Below, in pieces: positions 6,692 through 12,198 of a stretch of 15,945 nucleotides of DNA (position 1 is its first letter; the number at the start of each line of letters is the position of its first letter). Both the position numbers and the translations under genes were made by a program. Under the pieces are notes generated by a model. It made no database searches and was not told the origin of the DNA. It worked only from the letters and a program-made list of their open reading frames with translations. Origin of the DNA: an uncultured Sphingopyxis sp. (lineage in GTDB: Bacteria; Pseudomonadota; Alphaproteobacteria; Sphingomonadales; Sphingomonadaceae); contig CALFXW010000025.1 in NCBI GenBank assembly GCA_937957805.1, positions 1 through 15,945 on the forward strand. Direction: 5' to 3'.

Positions 6692-7329
6692 GTTATGCGG
6701 TCAAGGAAATGTTCGTCACGCTCCAGGGTGAAGGGGCGCAGAGCGGCGCGCGCGCCGTTTTCTGCCGCTTTGCCGGGTGCAATTTATGGACGGGGCGCGA
6801 AGCCGACCGCGCCGATGCCATCTGCCAATTTTGCGACACCGATTTTGTCGGGATGGACGGGCAGGGCGGCGGGCGCTTTGCCGATGCCGACGCGCTGACC
6901 GCCGCAATATCCGCAATTTGGGGTGATGGGGCGACGGGCCGACTGGTCGTCCTCACCGGCGGCGAACCGATGCTACAGGTGGATGCGCCGCTCATCAATG
7001 CGCTGCACGGCGCGGGATTTCGCATCGCCATCGAAAGCAATGGGACATTGGCGGTGCCGCGCGCCATCGACTGGATCTGCATCAGCCCAAAGGCGGGCAG
7101 CCACGTCGTCCAGACATCGGGCGATGAATTGAAACTCATCTGGCCGCAACCGGGCAGCGACTGGCGCGTGATGGAAAATTGGGCGTTCAGCCATTTTTTC
7201 GTCCAGCCGATGGACGTTGCGGATGCTGCCCAGCGCGCGGCAAATGTCCGCGCCGCAATGGCGCATATCCACGCCAATCCGCGCTGGCGCCTGTCGTTAC
7301 AGACGCACAAGATTTTGGGGATAGATTAA
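6688..7329 (+). CDS. queE: 7-carboxy-7-deazaguanine synthase (radical SAM)
   Basis: Radical-SAM ring contraction of 6-carboxytetrahydropterin to 7-carboxy-7-deazaguanine, feeding QueC. The 213-residue protein begins MSYAVKEMFVTLQGEG. It has the FeS ligands C31, C46 and C49 (a C-x14-C-x2-C spacing, seen in QueE variants rather than the classic Cx3Cx2C), then TDF, VVLTGGEPML, IESNGTLAVP, ISPKAG, and the C-terminal THKILGID. The start ATG at 6688 overlaps the queC stop. The TAA stop at 7327-7329 overlaps by two bases the stop of the convergent lipoprotein gene, so no terminator fits between them. QueD and QueF are not in the window. Confidence 0.94.
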   Translation: MSYAVKEMFVTLQGEGAQSGARAVFCRFAGCNLWTGREADRADAICQFCDTDFVGMDGQGGGRFADADALTAAISAIWGDGATGRLVVLTGGEPMLQVDAPLINALHGAGFRIAIESNGTLAVPRAIDWICISPKAGSHVVQTSGDELKLIWPQPGSDWRVMENWAFSHFFVQPMDVADAAQRAANVRAAMAHIHANPRWRLSLQTHKILGID

Positions 7330-7670
7330 CGGTTATTCTTGGCGGGGGCGTCGCTGGCGGGCGGGGCGATGACCTGATCGCCCCCATTCGCCCCGTCGGC
7401 GGGTGCTGCGTCTGTCCCCTTATCCTCGGCATCGCTGGCGTCACCTTCGCTGGCGGCGGCGGGGGTGGCAGGGCCGGTGGCGGTGCTCGGGTCAATCGCC
7501 GTGCCGTCCCCCGCCGCGCTGTCGAGCGTTATCATCTCGTCCGACGCGGTGCCGGGCAATATTTCGACGTTGCGCATGTCGCTTTCGCTTTTTTGCCCCG
7601 AAAACCAGTCACATCCGCTGATTAGCGGGAGGAGGAGGATGGGCGCGGTGCGCAATAAAATCTTGCTCAT
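7326..7670 (-). CDS. Small predicted lipoprotein
   Basis: A protein of about 114 residues with a lipoprotein signal. A basic start (MSKILLRTAP) leads to a hydrophobic run (ILLLPL) and the lipobox ISGC; the Cys would be acylated after cleavage. The mature part is hydrophilic and rich in Ala, Asp, Gly, Pro and Thr (DSAAGDGTAIDPSTATGPA...), ending DAPAKNNR, so it is likely disordered. No family recognised. The ATG at 7670 overlaps the lipB stop (ATGA); an alternative ATG at 7676 adds two residues. The 3' end shares the TTAA at 7326-7329 with the queE stop on the other strand. Function unknown; coupling to lipB is the main contextual clue. Confidence 0.75.
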   Translation of the reverse strand: MSKILLRTAPILLLPLISGCDWFSGQKSESDMRNVEILPGTASDEMITLDSAAGDGTAIDPSTATGPATPAAASEGDASDAEDKGTDAAPADGANGGDQVIAPPASDAPAKNNR

Positions 7671-8341
7671 GCGCATCCCTTAACGCCTCCCAGTCGTTGG
7701 AGGAAGCCCGGAAAATGGCGCGCCAGCGCGGCATCCACCGCCGCCATATCGGCATCGATGCCCAGGTCGGCTAAGCTGGTGACCCCAAATTCACTGATCC
7801 CGCACGGGATGATGCCCGAAAAATGGGCAAGGTTGGGCGCGACGTTGATCGACAGGCCATGCAGGCTGACCCAGCGACGCACGCGCACGCCGATCGCGCC
7901 GATTTTCGCCTCCCGCCCGTCCGGCCCATCGCACCAAATGCCGATCCGCCCCTCCGCGCGGCGCGCAGCGATGCCAAAATCGCCCAGCGTATCAATCACC
8001 CACGCTTCGATAGCATGCACGAAACAGCGTATGTCGCGCCCACGATTGGCAAGGTTGAGCTGGATATAGGCGACCCGCTGCCCCGGCCCGTGATAGGTGT
8101 AGCGCCCACCGCGCCCCGCATCAAAAACCGGAAAACGCGCATCGACCATTTCAGCAGGATCGGCGCTGGTGCCCGCAGTATAAAGCGGGGGATGTTCGAT
8201 CAGCCAGATGCGTTCGTGCGCCTGTCCTGCAAATATGGCGGCGGCGCGGGCTTCCATATCCGCCAGCGCATCGGGGTAATCGACGCGCCGTGCCGCAATT
8301 TGCCAATCCACCCCGTCGGTTAAGGTCATATCACCGTCCAT
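7667..8341 (-). CDS. lipB: Lipoyl(octanoyl) transferase
   Basis: Transfers octanoate from octanoyl-ACP to lipoyl-domain lysines of 2-oxoacid dehydrogenases and the glycine cleavage H protein, the first step of endogenous lipoylation. The 224-residue protein has the family markers IEHPPLYTAGTSA, GRGGRYTYHGPGQ (residues 77-88), the catalytic lysine K146 in AKIGAIGVR, WVSLHGLSINV, and the acyl-thioester cysteine C180 in IIPCGISEFGVTSL. The ATG at 8341 has AGGGG seven bases upstream and fits the family length; an ATG at 8329 is possible, and the longer open frame to 8587 runs into the divergent gene. The stop overlaps the start of the downstream lipoprotein. Confidence 0.94.
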   Translation of the reverse strand: MDGDMTLTDGVDWQIAARRVDYPDALADMEARAAAIFAGQAHERIWLIEHPPLYTAGTSADPAEMVDARFPVFDAGRGGRYTYHGPGQRVAYIQLNLANRGRDIRCFVHAIEAWVIDTLGDFGIAARRAEGRIGIWCDGPDGREAKIGAIGVRVRRWVSLHGLSINVAPNLAHFSGIIPCGISEFGVTSLADLGIDADMAAVDAALARHFPGFLQRLGGVKGCA

Positions 8342-8438
8342 GCGCTGCCCCTGCGCCGCTACGGCGCGCTTGACAAGGGGGCTGGTTGCGCCAGACAAGC
8401 CAAACTGTCCAATCGGGCGGGGCGGAACAGGGGATTTT

Positions 8439-9278
8439 ATGCGCGATTTTGATATTGGTTCGGCGACATCGTCGGCGGTCGCCTTTGTCAGCCGGAATCT
8501 GCGGCTGATATTATTGCTGCTTGGCGGGGCAATATTGGTGGGCCAGATTTTGGTATATGCGATGGTGGGCAGCAGTCCCGAAGCCATTGCGCAGCAAATC
8601 GCCAGCGCCGGAACATCGGGCGATGCGAGCCAATTATTCCGTTTGGGCGGCGGGTTGCTGGCCGCGTCGGTCGTTGCCGCGCTGTTACAGGCAACCGCGC
8701 AATTTGCGATTTACCGCATCGCCTTGTCCGATGAACAGGATATGGGCAGCGCCATTGGTTATGGCACCAATGCGGCCATCCTCTATTTATTGTTCAGTTT
8801 TGTGGTTGGCATCGTCGTTGTCCTGATTTTGGCGCTGCTGATCGCCGCATTTATAGGCATGGGCGTGATTTCGAGCGGCGGCGCTTCGATGAGCATCGCC
8901 ATGCTGGGCGTGGGGTTGGTGCTGGTGCTAATCCCACTCCTCATCTGGTTGGCGGCGCGCCTGTTTGTTGCTGTCCCGGTTATGGCCGATGCGCGGTCGA
9001 TCAACCCCATTTACGGACTGACGCAAAGCTGGAAATTGACGCGGCGTCACCAATGGCCGATTGTCGGCTTTGTCCTGCTCTATATCGTCGCGGTGCTGAT
9101 CCTGCAGGGGGTTTTGGGCCTTGTTGGCGCGATCTTCGCCCTTGCCTTGGGGGATGTGGTGGGCGCGATTTTGGCGGGCATCATTGTCGCTCTGCCGGTC
9201 GGCATCATCGGCCTTGCGGTCGCTTATGGCGCCTATGACCGACTGCGTCCCGACGATGCGGGGGATATTTTCGGATAG
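8439..9278 (+). CDS. Multi-pass inner-membrane protein, GPDP-type membrane-domain-like
   Basis: A 279-residue hydrophobic protein with about six membrane segments, near residues 20-43, 68-95, 111-140, 150-180, 208-235 and 240-270. A cytoplasmic-type loop between segments four and five carries the conserved-looking GLTQSWKLTRRHQWPIVGF motif. This loop is typical of the membrane domain found in glycerophosphodiester-phosphodiesterase-linked and related uncharacterised proteins. No catalytic domain is present, so no function can be given. The ATG at 8439 has AGGGGA about six bases upstream; an in-frame upstream extension overlaps lipB and lacks hydrophobic character. Divergent from lipB with 97 bp between the starts. 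Confidence 0.75.
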   Translation: MRDFDIGSATSSAVAFVSRNLRLILLLLGGAILVGQILVYAMVGSSPEAIAQQIASAGTSGDASQLFRLGGGLLAASVVAALLQATAQFAIYRIALSDEQDMGSAIGYGTNAAILYLLFSFVVGIVVVLILALLIAAFIGMGVISSGGASMSIAMLGVGLVLVLIPLLIWLAARLFVAVPVMADARSINPIYGLTQSWKLTRRHQWPIVGFVLLYIVAVLILQGVLGLVGAIFALALGDVVGAILAGIIVALPVGIIGLAVAYGAYDRLRPDDAGDIFG

Positions 9279-9294
9279 GGGCGGGAGAGCACCT

Positions 9295-9308
9295 GAAACC
9301 ATGGTTTC
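9295..9308. repeat. Perfect 14-bp palindrome between convergent gene ends
   Basis: GAAACCATGGTTTC lies between the membrane protein stop (9278) and the 3' end of the tRNA-Arg gene (9318). It could form a 5-bp stem with a CATG loop on either strand. It has no T-run, so a terminator role for either gene is only possible. Confidence 0.4.
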
Positions 9309-9317
9309 GGATAAATA

Positions 9318-9394
9318 TGGTGACCCCGGCAGGGTTCGAACCTGCGACCATCGGATTAGAAATCCGATGCTCTATCCAGCTGAGCTACGGGGCC
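9318..9394 (-). tRNA. tRNA-Arg (anticodon UCU)
   Basis: The reverse strand gives a complete 77-nt cloverleaf. The acceptor is GGCCCCG pairing with CGGGGTC (one G-U). The D arm is GCTC...GAGC, the anticodon stem TCGGA/TCCGA with loop TTTCTAA (anticodon TCT), and the T arm is GCAGG-TTCGAAC-CCTGC. The 3' CCA is encoded (9318-9320). It reads AGA, and by wobble AGG, arginine codons, which are rare in such GC-rich genomes. Confidence 0.97.
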
Positions 9395-9451
9395 GTGGCG
9401 TGGCCATAACCCAATTTGCAATCATCCGCGATAGCGATATGTTCGTGCCCC

Positions 9452-10213
9452 ATGGCAGATGACAGTGAAGATGGTGCGGCGGGCGCGCTGACCAACCTTG
9501 ACGGTGCGGCGCTCCACGGCCGGCAATTGCGCTATTATGATCTGGCGATGGCGGCCTTTGTCGCCATCCTCCTCCTCTCCAACATCATCGGTGCGGCCAA
9601 ACGATCCTTCATCGACATCCCCTATATCGGCGAATGGCCGTTCGGCGCTGGGGTGCTATTTTTCCCGCTATCCTATGTGCTGGGCGATGTTTTGACCGAG
9701 GTTTATGGCTATGCCCGCGCCCGCCGCGTTATCTGGACGGGCTTTGCCGCGCTCGCCTTTATGGCGGTGATGGCCTTTGTCGTCGTCAAACTGCCGCCCG
9801 CACCCGGTTGGCAGGATCAGGCGGCCTATGAAGCGGTGTTCGGCAATAGCTGGCGGATCGTCCTTGCATCGATGAGCGCATTTTGGGCGGGCGAATTTGC
9901 CAACAGCTTTGTCCTCGCCAAAATGAAACTGGCCGACAATGGGCGGCGTATGGGGCTGCGCTTTGTTGCCAGCACCATCATCGGGCAGGGGATCGACAGC
10001 CTGCTATTCTACCCGCTCGCTTTTTATGGGGAACAAAGCTGGCCGACCGGCGAATTGTTCAAAACCGTCTTTTCGCAATGGGTGACCAAATCGGGGTGGG
10101 AGGTTTTGCTGCTGCCCATCACCATCTGGATCGTCACGGCGATAAAGCGGCGCGAAGGGCTGGATGTCTATGACCGGGGCACCGACTTCACCCCGTTCAA
10201 AACGGGCATTTGA
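9452..10213 (+). CDS. VUT-family (YhhQ-like) queuosine-precursor transporter
   Basis: A 253-residue inner-membrane protein of the YhhQ/VUT (DUF165) family, whose characterised members import queuosine precursors (preQ0, preQ1 or queuine). Typical motifs are LLLSNIIGAAKR, the FPLSYVLGDVLTEVYGYARARRVIW block, SAFWAGEFANSFVLAKMK, RFVASTIIGQGIDSLLFYPLAF, and a C-terminal KSGWEVLLLPITIWIV helix. About six hydrophobic segments are visible. The ATG at 9452 is preferred over an ATG at 9416 because the protein then begins MADDSEDG and no similarity is lost. It sits 57 bp behind the tRNA-Arg 5' end on the opposite strand. With queC-queE 2 kb away the substrate is probably a 7-deazaguanine, but the exact compound cannot be read from sequence. 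Confidence 0.88.
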   Translation: MADDSEDGAAGALTNLDGAALHGRQLRYYDLAMAAFVAILLLSNIIGAAKRSFIDIPYIGEWPFGAGVLFFPLSYVLGDVLTEVYGYARARRVIWTGFAALAFMAVMAFVVVKLPPAPGWQDQAAYEAVFGNSWRIVLASMSAFWAGEFANSFVLAKMKLADNGRRMGLRFVASTIIGQGIDSLLFYPLAFYGEQSWPTGELFKTVFSQWVTKSGWEVLLLPITIWIVTAIKRREGLDVYDRGTDFTPFKTGI

Positions 10214-10319
10214 AACCGGACAGGAACGGGTTGAGAACCGCTGCTCGGCGGTGGAGGGGTATTTGGGTTCGCGCCAAGTCGCCAAGGCGCAAGCGGTTGC
10301 GTAGCTACCTGCCCTTTTG

Positions 10320-10346
10320 TGTCTCGATTTCGCTCGACACGAACGG
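10320..10346. repeat. Second copy of the dispersed TCTCGACTTCGCTCGACAC-type palindrome
   Basis: A 27-base segment matches 5689-5715 with a single C/T difference and is in the same orientation. It starts the 590-bp gene-free repeat island after the VUT transporter gene. Confidence 0.88.
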
Positions 10347-10370
10347 GGTGGGCGGCGGTGCCCAATTCCG

Positions 10371-10402
10371 GTTTCACGCAGAGGCGCGAAGGCGCAGAGA
10401 TT
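10371..10402 (+). repeat. Left arm of a long inverted repeat
   Basis: A 32-base arm beginning GTTTCACGCAGAGGCGCGAA. Its reverse complement occurs at 10541-10599, where three extra copies of a 9-bp unit are inserted. The arms enclose 138 bp with a hairpin and a tandem array. This is the structure of a palindromic intergenic or MITE-like element, but no target-site duplication is obvious. Confidence 0.85.
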
Positions 10403-10409
10403 TATCCCC

Positions 10410-10428
10410 CCTCCCCCATGGGGGGAGG
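10410..10428. repeat. CCTCCCCC/GGGGGAGG hairpin
   Basis: Perfect 8-bp stem, CCTCCCCC (10410-10417) and GGGGGAGG (10421-10428), with loop ATG, inside the inverted-repeat element. Confidence 0.75.
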
Positions 10429-10438
10429 AATTAACGCT

Positions 10439-10507
10439 CACCCCAGCATCAATAACACCCACCCCAGCATCAATAACACCCACCCCAGCATCAATAACAC
10501 CCACCCC
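10439..10507. repeat. 21-bp tandem repeat, three exact copies plus a partial
   Basis: The unit starting CACCCCAGCATCAATA is repeated exactly at 10439-10459, 10460-10480 and 10481-10501, and is followed by a partial CACCCC (10502-10507). No spacers separate the copies. The period of 21 keeps every frame open locally, but no start, Shine-Dalgarno or protein similarity supports coding. Confidence 0.92.
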
Positions 10508-10536
10508 CTAACCCCCCCCCGTAAACGGGAGGGGTG
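10502..10536. repeat. C-rich hairpin with CCCG-TAAA-CGGG core
   Basis: CACCCC (10502-10507) can pair with GGGGTG (10531-10536), and the inner core CCCG-TAAA-CGGG (10518-10529) forms a stable tetraloop hairpin. The loop between them holds a run of nine C. Confidence 0.6.
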
Positions 10537-10540
10537 AAAT

Positions 10541-10599
10541 AATCTCTGCGCCCTCTGCGCCCTCTGCGCCCTCTGCGCCTTCGCGCCTCTGCGTGAAAC
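10541..10599 (-). repeat. Right arm of the long inverted repeat with expanded 9-bp units
   Basis: Reverse complement of the arm at 10371-10402, expanded by exactly 27 bases: the 9-mer CTCTGCGCC occurs four times in a row at 10544-10579, while the left arm has one. The arm ends GCGTGAAAC. The expansion shows replication slippage in one arm. Confidence 0.85.
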
Positions 10600-10626
10600 A
10601 TAGATTCGGCGCGAAATTGACGATGG

Positions 10627-10646
10627 ATCCCCGCATACGCGGGGAT
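10627..10646. repeat. ATCCCCGC-ATAC-GCGGGGAT hairpin
   Basis: Perfect 8-bp inverted repeat with a 4-base loop, followed by GACAA. It is of the kind that recurs between sphingomonad genes; related hairpins follow at 10695-10714 and 10778-10797. Confidence 0.75.
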
Positions 10647-10663
10647 GACAATAGAGGGCTGTG

Positions 10664-10714
10664 CTCCGGCGTATGCAGGAGAAGCCTTACTTGTGCTCCC
10701 GCGAAAGCGGGAGC
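10664..10714. repeat. Two neighbouring hairpins, one with a GAAA tetraloop
   Basis: CTCCGGC-GTAT-GCAGGAG (10664-10681) is a stem with one mismatch. GCTCCCGC-GAAA-GCGGGAGC (10695-10714) is a perfect 8-bp stem with a GNRA loop. Both belong to the same repeat island, and no gene spans them. Confidence 0.7.
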
Positions 10715-10746
10715 CTAGCGGGCCAAGGCAGGATATTTTGTCTTAA

Positions 10747-10797
10747 GCCCCTCCCTGCACAGGGGCGCAAAGGGCATATCCCCGCCTTCGCGGGGGT
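10747..10797. repeat. Hairpins just downstream of purQ
   Basis: GCCCCT (10747-10752) pairs with AGGGGC (10761-10766). ATCCCCGC-CTTC-GCGGGGGT (10778-10797) is an 8-bp stem with one G-T pair. The second lies 10 bases past the purQ stop on the minus strand and may help end that transcript, although no T-run follows it. Confidence 0.6.
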
Positions 10798-10807
10798 GGC
10801 AGGCGTC

Positions 10808-11473
10808 CTAAGCCAAAACCCCCAGCAATCCTTGGAACAGGCGCAGCCCGTCCAGATTGCCATGCGCAGTTTCGACCGCGCGTTCAGGGTGCGGCATCAT
10901 GCCCAGAACATTGCCCGCCGTGTTCAGGACGCCGGCGATATTGCGCGCCGACCCGTTCACATCGCTGCGATAGCGAAAGGCAATGCGCCCCTCCCCCTCC
11001 AACATGTCGAGCGTATCGGCATCGGCGGCATAATTGCCGTCATGGTGCGCGATGGGGATCGCCAATTCCTCACCCGCGCCATAGCCGCTGGTAAAAATGC
11101 TCTGGCTGTTTTCAACGCGTAGCGGTGCATCCTTGCACAGAAAATGCAGCCCGGCATTGCGCATCAGCGCGCCGGGGAGCAACCCAGCCTCTGTCAGCAC
11201 CTGAAAGCCGTTGCACACCCCAAGAACCGGCGTGCCACGCGCTGCAGCATCGATGACCGCGCGCATAATCGGGCTGCGCGCCGCCATCGCCCCCGAACGC
11301 AGATAATCGCCATAGGAAAAGCCGCCGGGCAGGGCGATGAAATCGGTGCCTGCGGGTAGTTCGCTATCCTTGTGCCAGACCATCTGGGGGGCATGGCCGC
11401 TGACCAGTTCGATGGCGCGCGCCATGTCGCGGTCGCAATTGGAACCGGGAAAGACAATGACCGCGCTGCGCAT
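10808..11473 (-). CDS. purQ: Phosphoribosylformylglycinamidine synthase, glutaminase subunit PurQ
   Basis: Supplies ammonia from glutamine to PurL for the fourth step of de novo purine synthesis. It is the small-subunit form (with PurS and small PurL) used by alphaproteobacteria and Gram-positives. The 221-residue protein has AVIVFPGSNCDRD, LPGGFSYGDYLRSGA, the nucleophile C87 in LGVCNGFQ, and the catalytic H195 and E197 in MMPHPERA; the triad is complete. It starts at 11473, 18 bases after the purS stop, so the two are co-transcribed. The usual partner purL does not follow: the downstream region is the repeat island and an opposite-strand gene. Confidence 0.96.
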   Translation of the reverse strand: MRSAVIVFPGSNCDRDMARAIELVSGHAPQMVWHKDSELPAGTDFIALPGGFSYGDYLRSGAMAARSPIMRAVIDAAARGTPVLGVCNGFQVLTEAGLLPGALMRNAGLHFLCKDAPLRVENSQSIFTSGYGAGEELAIPIAHHDGNYAADADTLDMLEGEGRIAFRYRSDVNGSARNIAGVLNTAGNVLGMMPHPERAVETAHGNLDGLRLFQGLLGVLA

Positions 11474-11491
11474 GGGCCGACCTTTCTTTGT

Positions 11492-11722
11492 TCAGATGCC
11501 GCTGATGCGGAAATTTTCGATGACCGTATTGGCTAATAATTGCTGGCACATTTCCCGCACCTCAGCCTCTGTCGTGCCGTCGGCGACGTCGAGCGTCAGA
11601 TAGCGTCCGGCGCGCACATCCTCCACCCCCGCAAAGCCCAGCCCGTGGAGCGCATGGGTGATGGCGCGTCCTTGGGGGTCGAGCACGCCCGGTTTTAATG
11701 TGACGAAAACTTCGACTTTCAT
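11492..11722 (-). CDS. purS: Phosphoribosylformylglycinamidine synthase subunit PurS
   Basis: A 76-residue bridging subunit that assembles PurL and PurQ into the FGAM synthase complex. It shows the whole family pattern: MKVEVFVTLKPGVLDPQG, ALHGLGF, VEDVRAGRYLTLDV, then EVREMCQQLLANTVIENF. The ATG at 11722 gives the family length; an open extension to 11824 adds an Arg-rich stretch without similarity. First gene of purS-purQ. purC, often found just upstream, is absent here because the neighbour on that side is divergent. Confidence 0.95.
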   Translation of the reverse strand: MKVEVFVTLKPGVLDPQGRAITHALHGLGFAGVEDVRAGRYLTLDVADGTTEAEVREMCQQLLANTVIENFRISGI

Positions 11723-11880
11723 CGCGCGCGGCCTCTTTAATCGCTGGGTGGGGCTATGCGCGCGCCTATGGCCCGACGCGCGCGCGCTGGCAAGGGTAAA
11801 GGCCGCGCGGCGGTGGCTCCGCACCGCTTATTAACCATTTTGCTTTAGGTCGGGCCGCGACAATCAAGTGGATTTTCACA
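11723..11880. promoter_or_regulatory. Divergent intergenic region between purS and the microprotein gene
   Basis: 158 bp must hold the purS promoter (minus) and one for the 49-residue gene (plus). It has a GC-rich start and a small stem GCGGTG (11810-11815) / CACCGC (11822-11827). An AT-rich stretch around 11828-11846 (TTATTAACCATTTTGCTTTA) is the best promoter candidate. No precise -35/-10 or operator is assigned. Confidence 0.3.
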
Positions 11881-12030
11881 ATGGGCCTGATTTCGCTCAC
11901 CATGTTCATCGGTCTGTGGGGTTGGGGTCATCAGCTTTTCGGCTGGTATGACCCCGACGGACAGGTGCAATTGGCGATTTTCGCATCCTTTCTGTTCGGG
12001 ATTATCTGCGGCTATCGCGTGCATGCGTAG
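11881..12030 (+). CDS. 49-residue predicted membrane microprotein
   Basis: A short open frame ATG...TAG encodes MGLISLTMFIGLWGWGHQ, then LFGWYDPDGQ, a hydrophobic VQLAIFASFLFGIICGY, and the basic end RVHA. Two hydrophobic segments (about residues 2-20 and 28-44) joined by a polar DPDG turn suggest a small helical-hairpin inner-membrane protein. The composition is protein-like, with codons ending mostly in G/C/T as in neighbours. The upstream AAGTGGA is a weak ribosome binding site. No named family recognised and function unknown. It lies divergent from purS and 168 bp before the VIT gene, with no coding alternative on either strand that looks better. Confidence 0.6.
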   Translation: MGLISLTMFIGLWGWGHQLFGWYDPDGQVQLAIFASFLFGIICGYRVHA

Positions 12031-12083
12031 GGCATAGCGCCCCCCCTTTTTGTTGGTGCCGAACGAAAATTGCTGCGCCGCAG

Positions 12084-12104
12084 CGCATGATGTCACATCA
12101 TGCG
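12084..12104. promoter_or_regulatory. Perfect 21-bp dyad, candidate operator upstream of the VIT-domain gene
   Basis: CGCATGATGT and ACATCATGCG are exact inverted 10-base arms around a single C. The dyad starts 54 bases after the microprotein stop and ends 94 bases before the VIT gene start. No T-run follows, so it looks more like a DNA-binding site for a dimeric regulator than a terminator. The regulator is unknown; a TATATA-like element at 12176-12181 could be the -10 downstream. Confidence 0.5.
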
Positions 12105-12198
12105 GCCTCACCCTGATGTAGCTTACCTCTCTGTTCAGCTTGGCGACAGACAATGCTGGGCAGTATCAAGGTTACTATATATCATTTAGGGGTGGGCA

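Noticed and set aside
10004..10504. Minus-strand frame encoding a GVIDAGV peptide repeat
   Set aside because: The repeat is an artefact of translating the 21-bp tandem array, and the rest is antisense to the VUT transporter gene.
10439..10507. Possible CRISPR array
   Set aside because: Copies are directly adjacent with no spacers, only three units, and no cas genes in the window; it is a simple tandem repeat.
10371..10599. Insertion sequence
   Set aside because: Inverted arms are present but there is no transposase frame inside and no clear target-site duplication, so only a repeat or non-autonomous element can be claimed.
11828..11846. CtrA binding site in the purS/microprotein intergenic region
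   Set aside because: There is a TTAACC half-site but no second TTAA at the required seven-base spacing.
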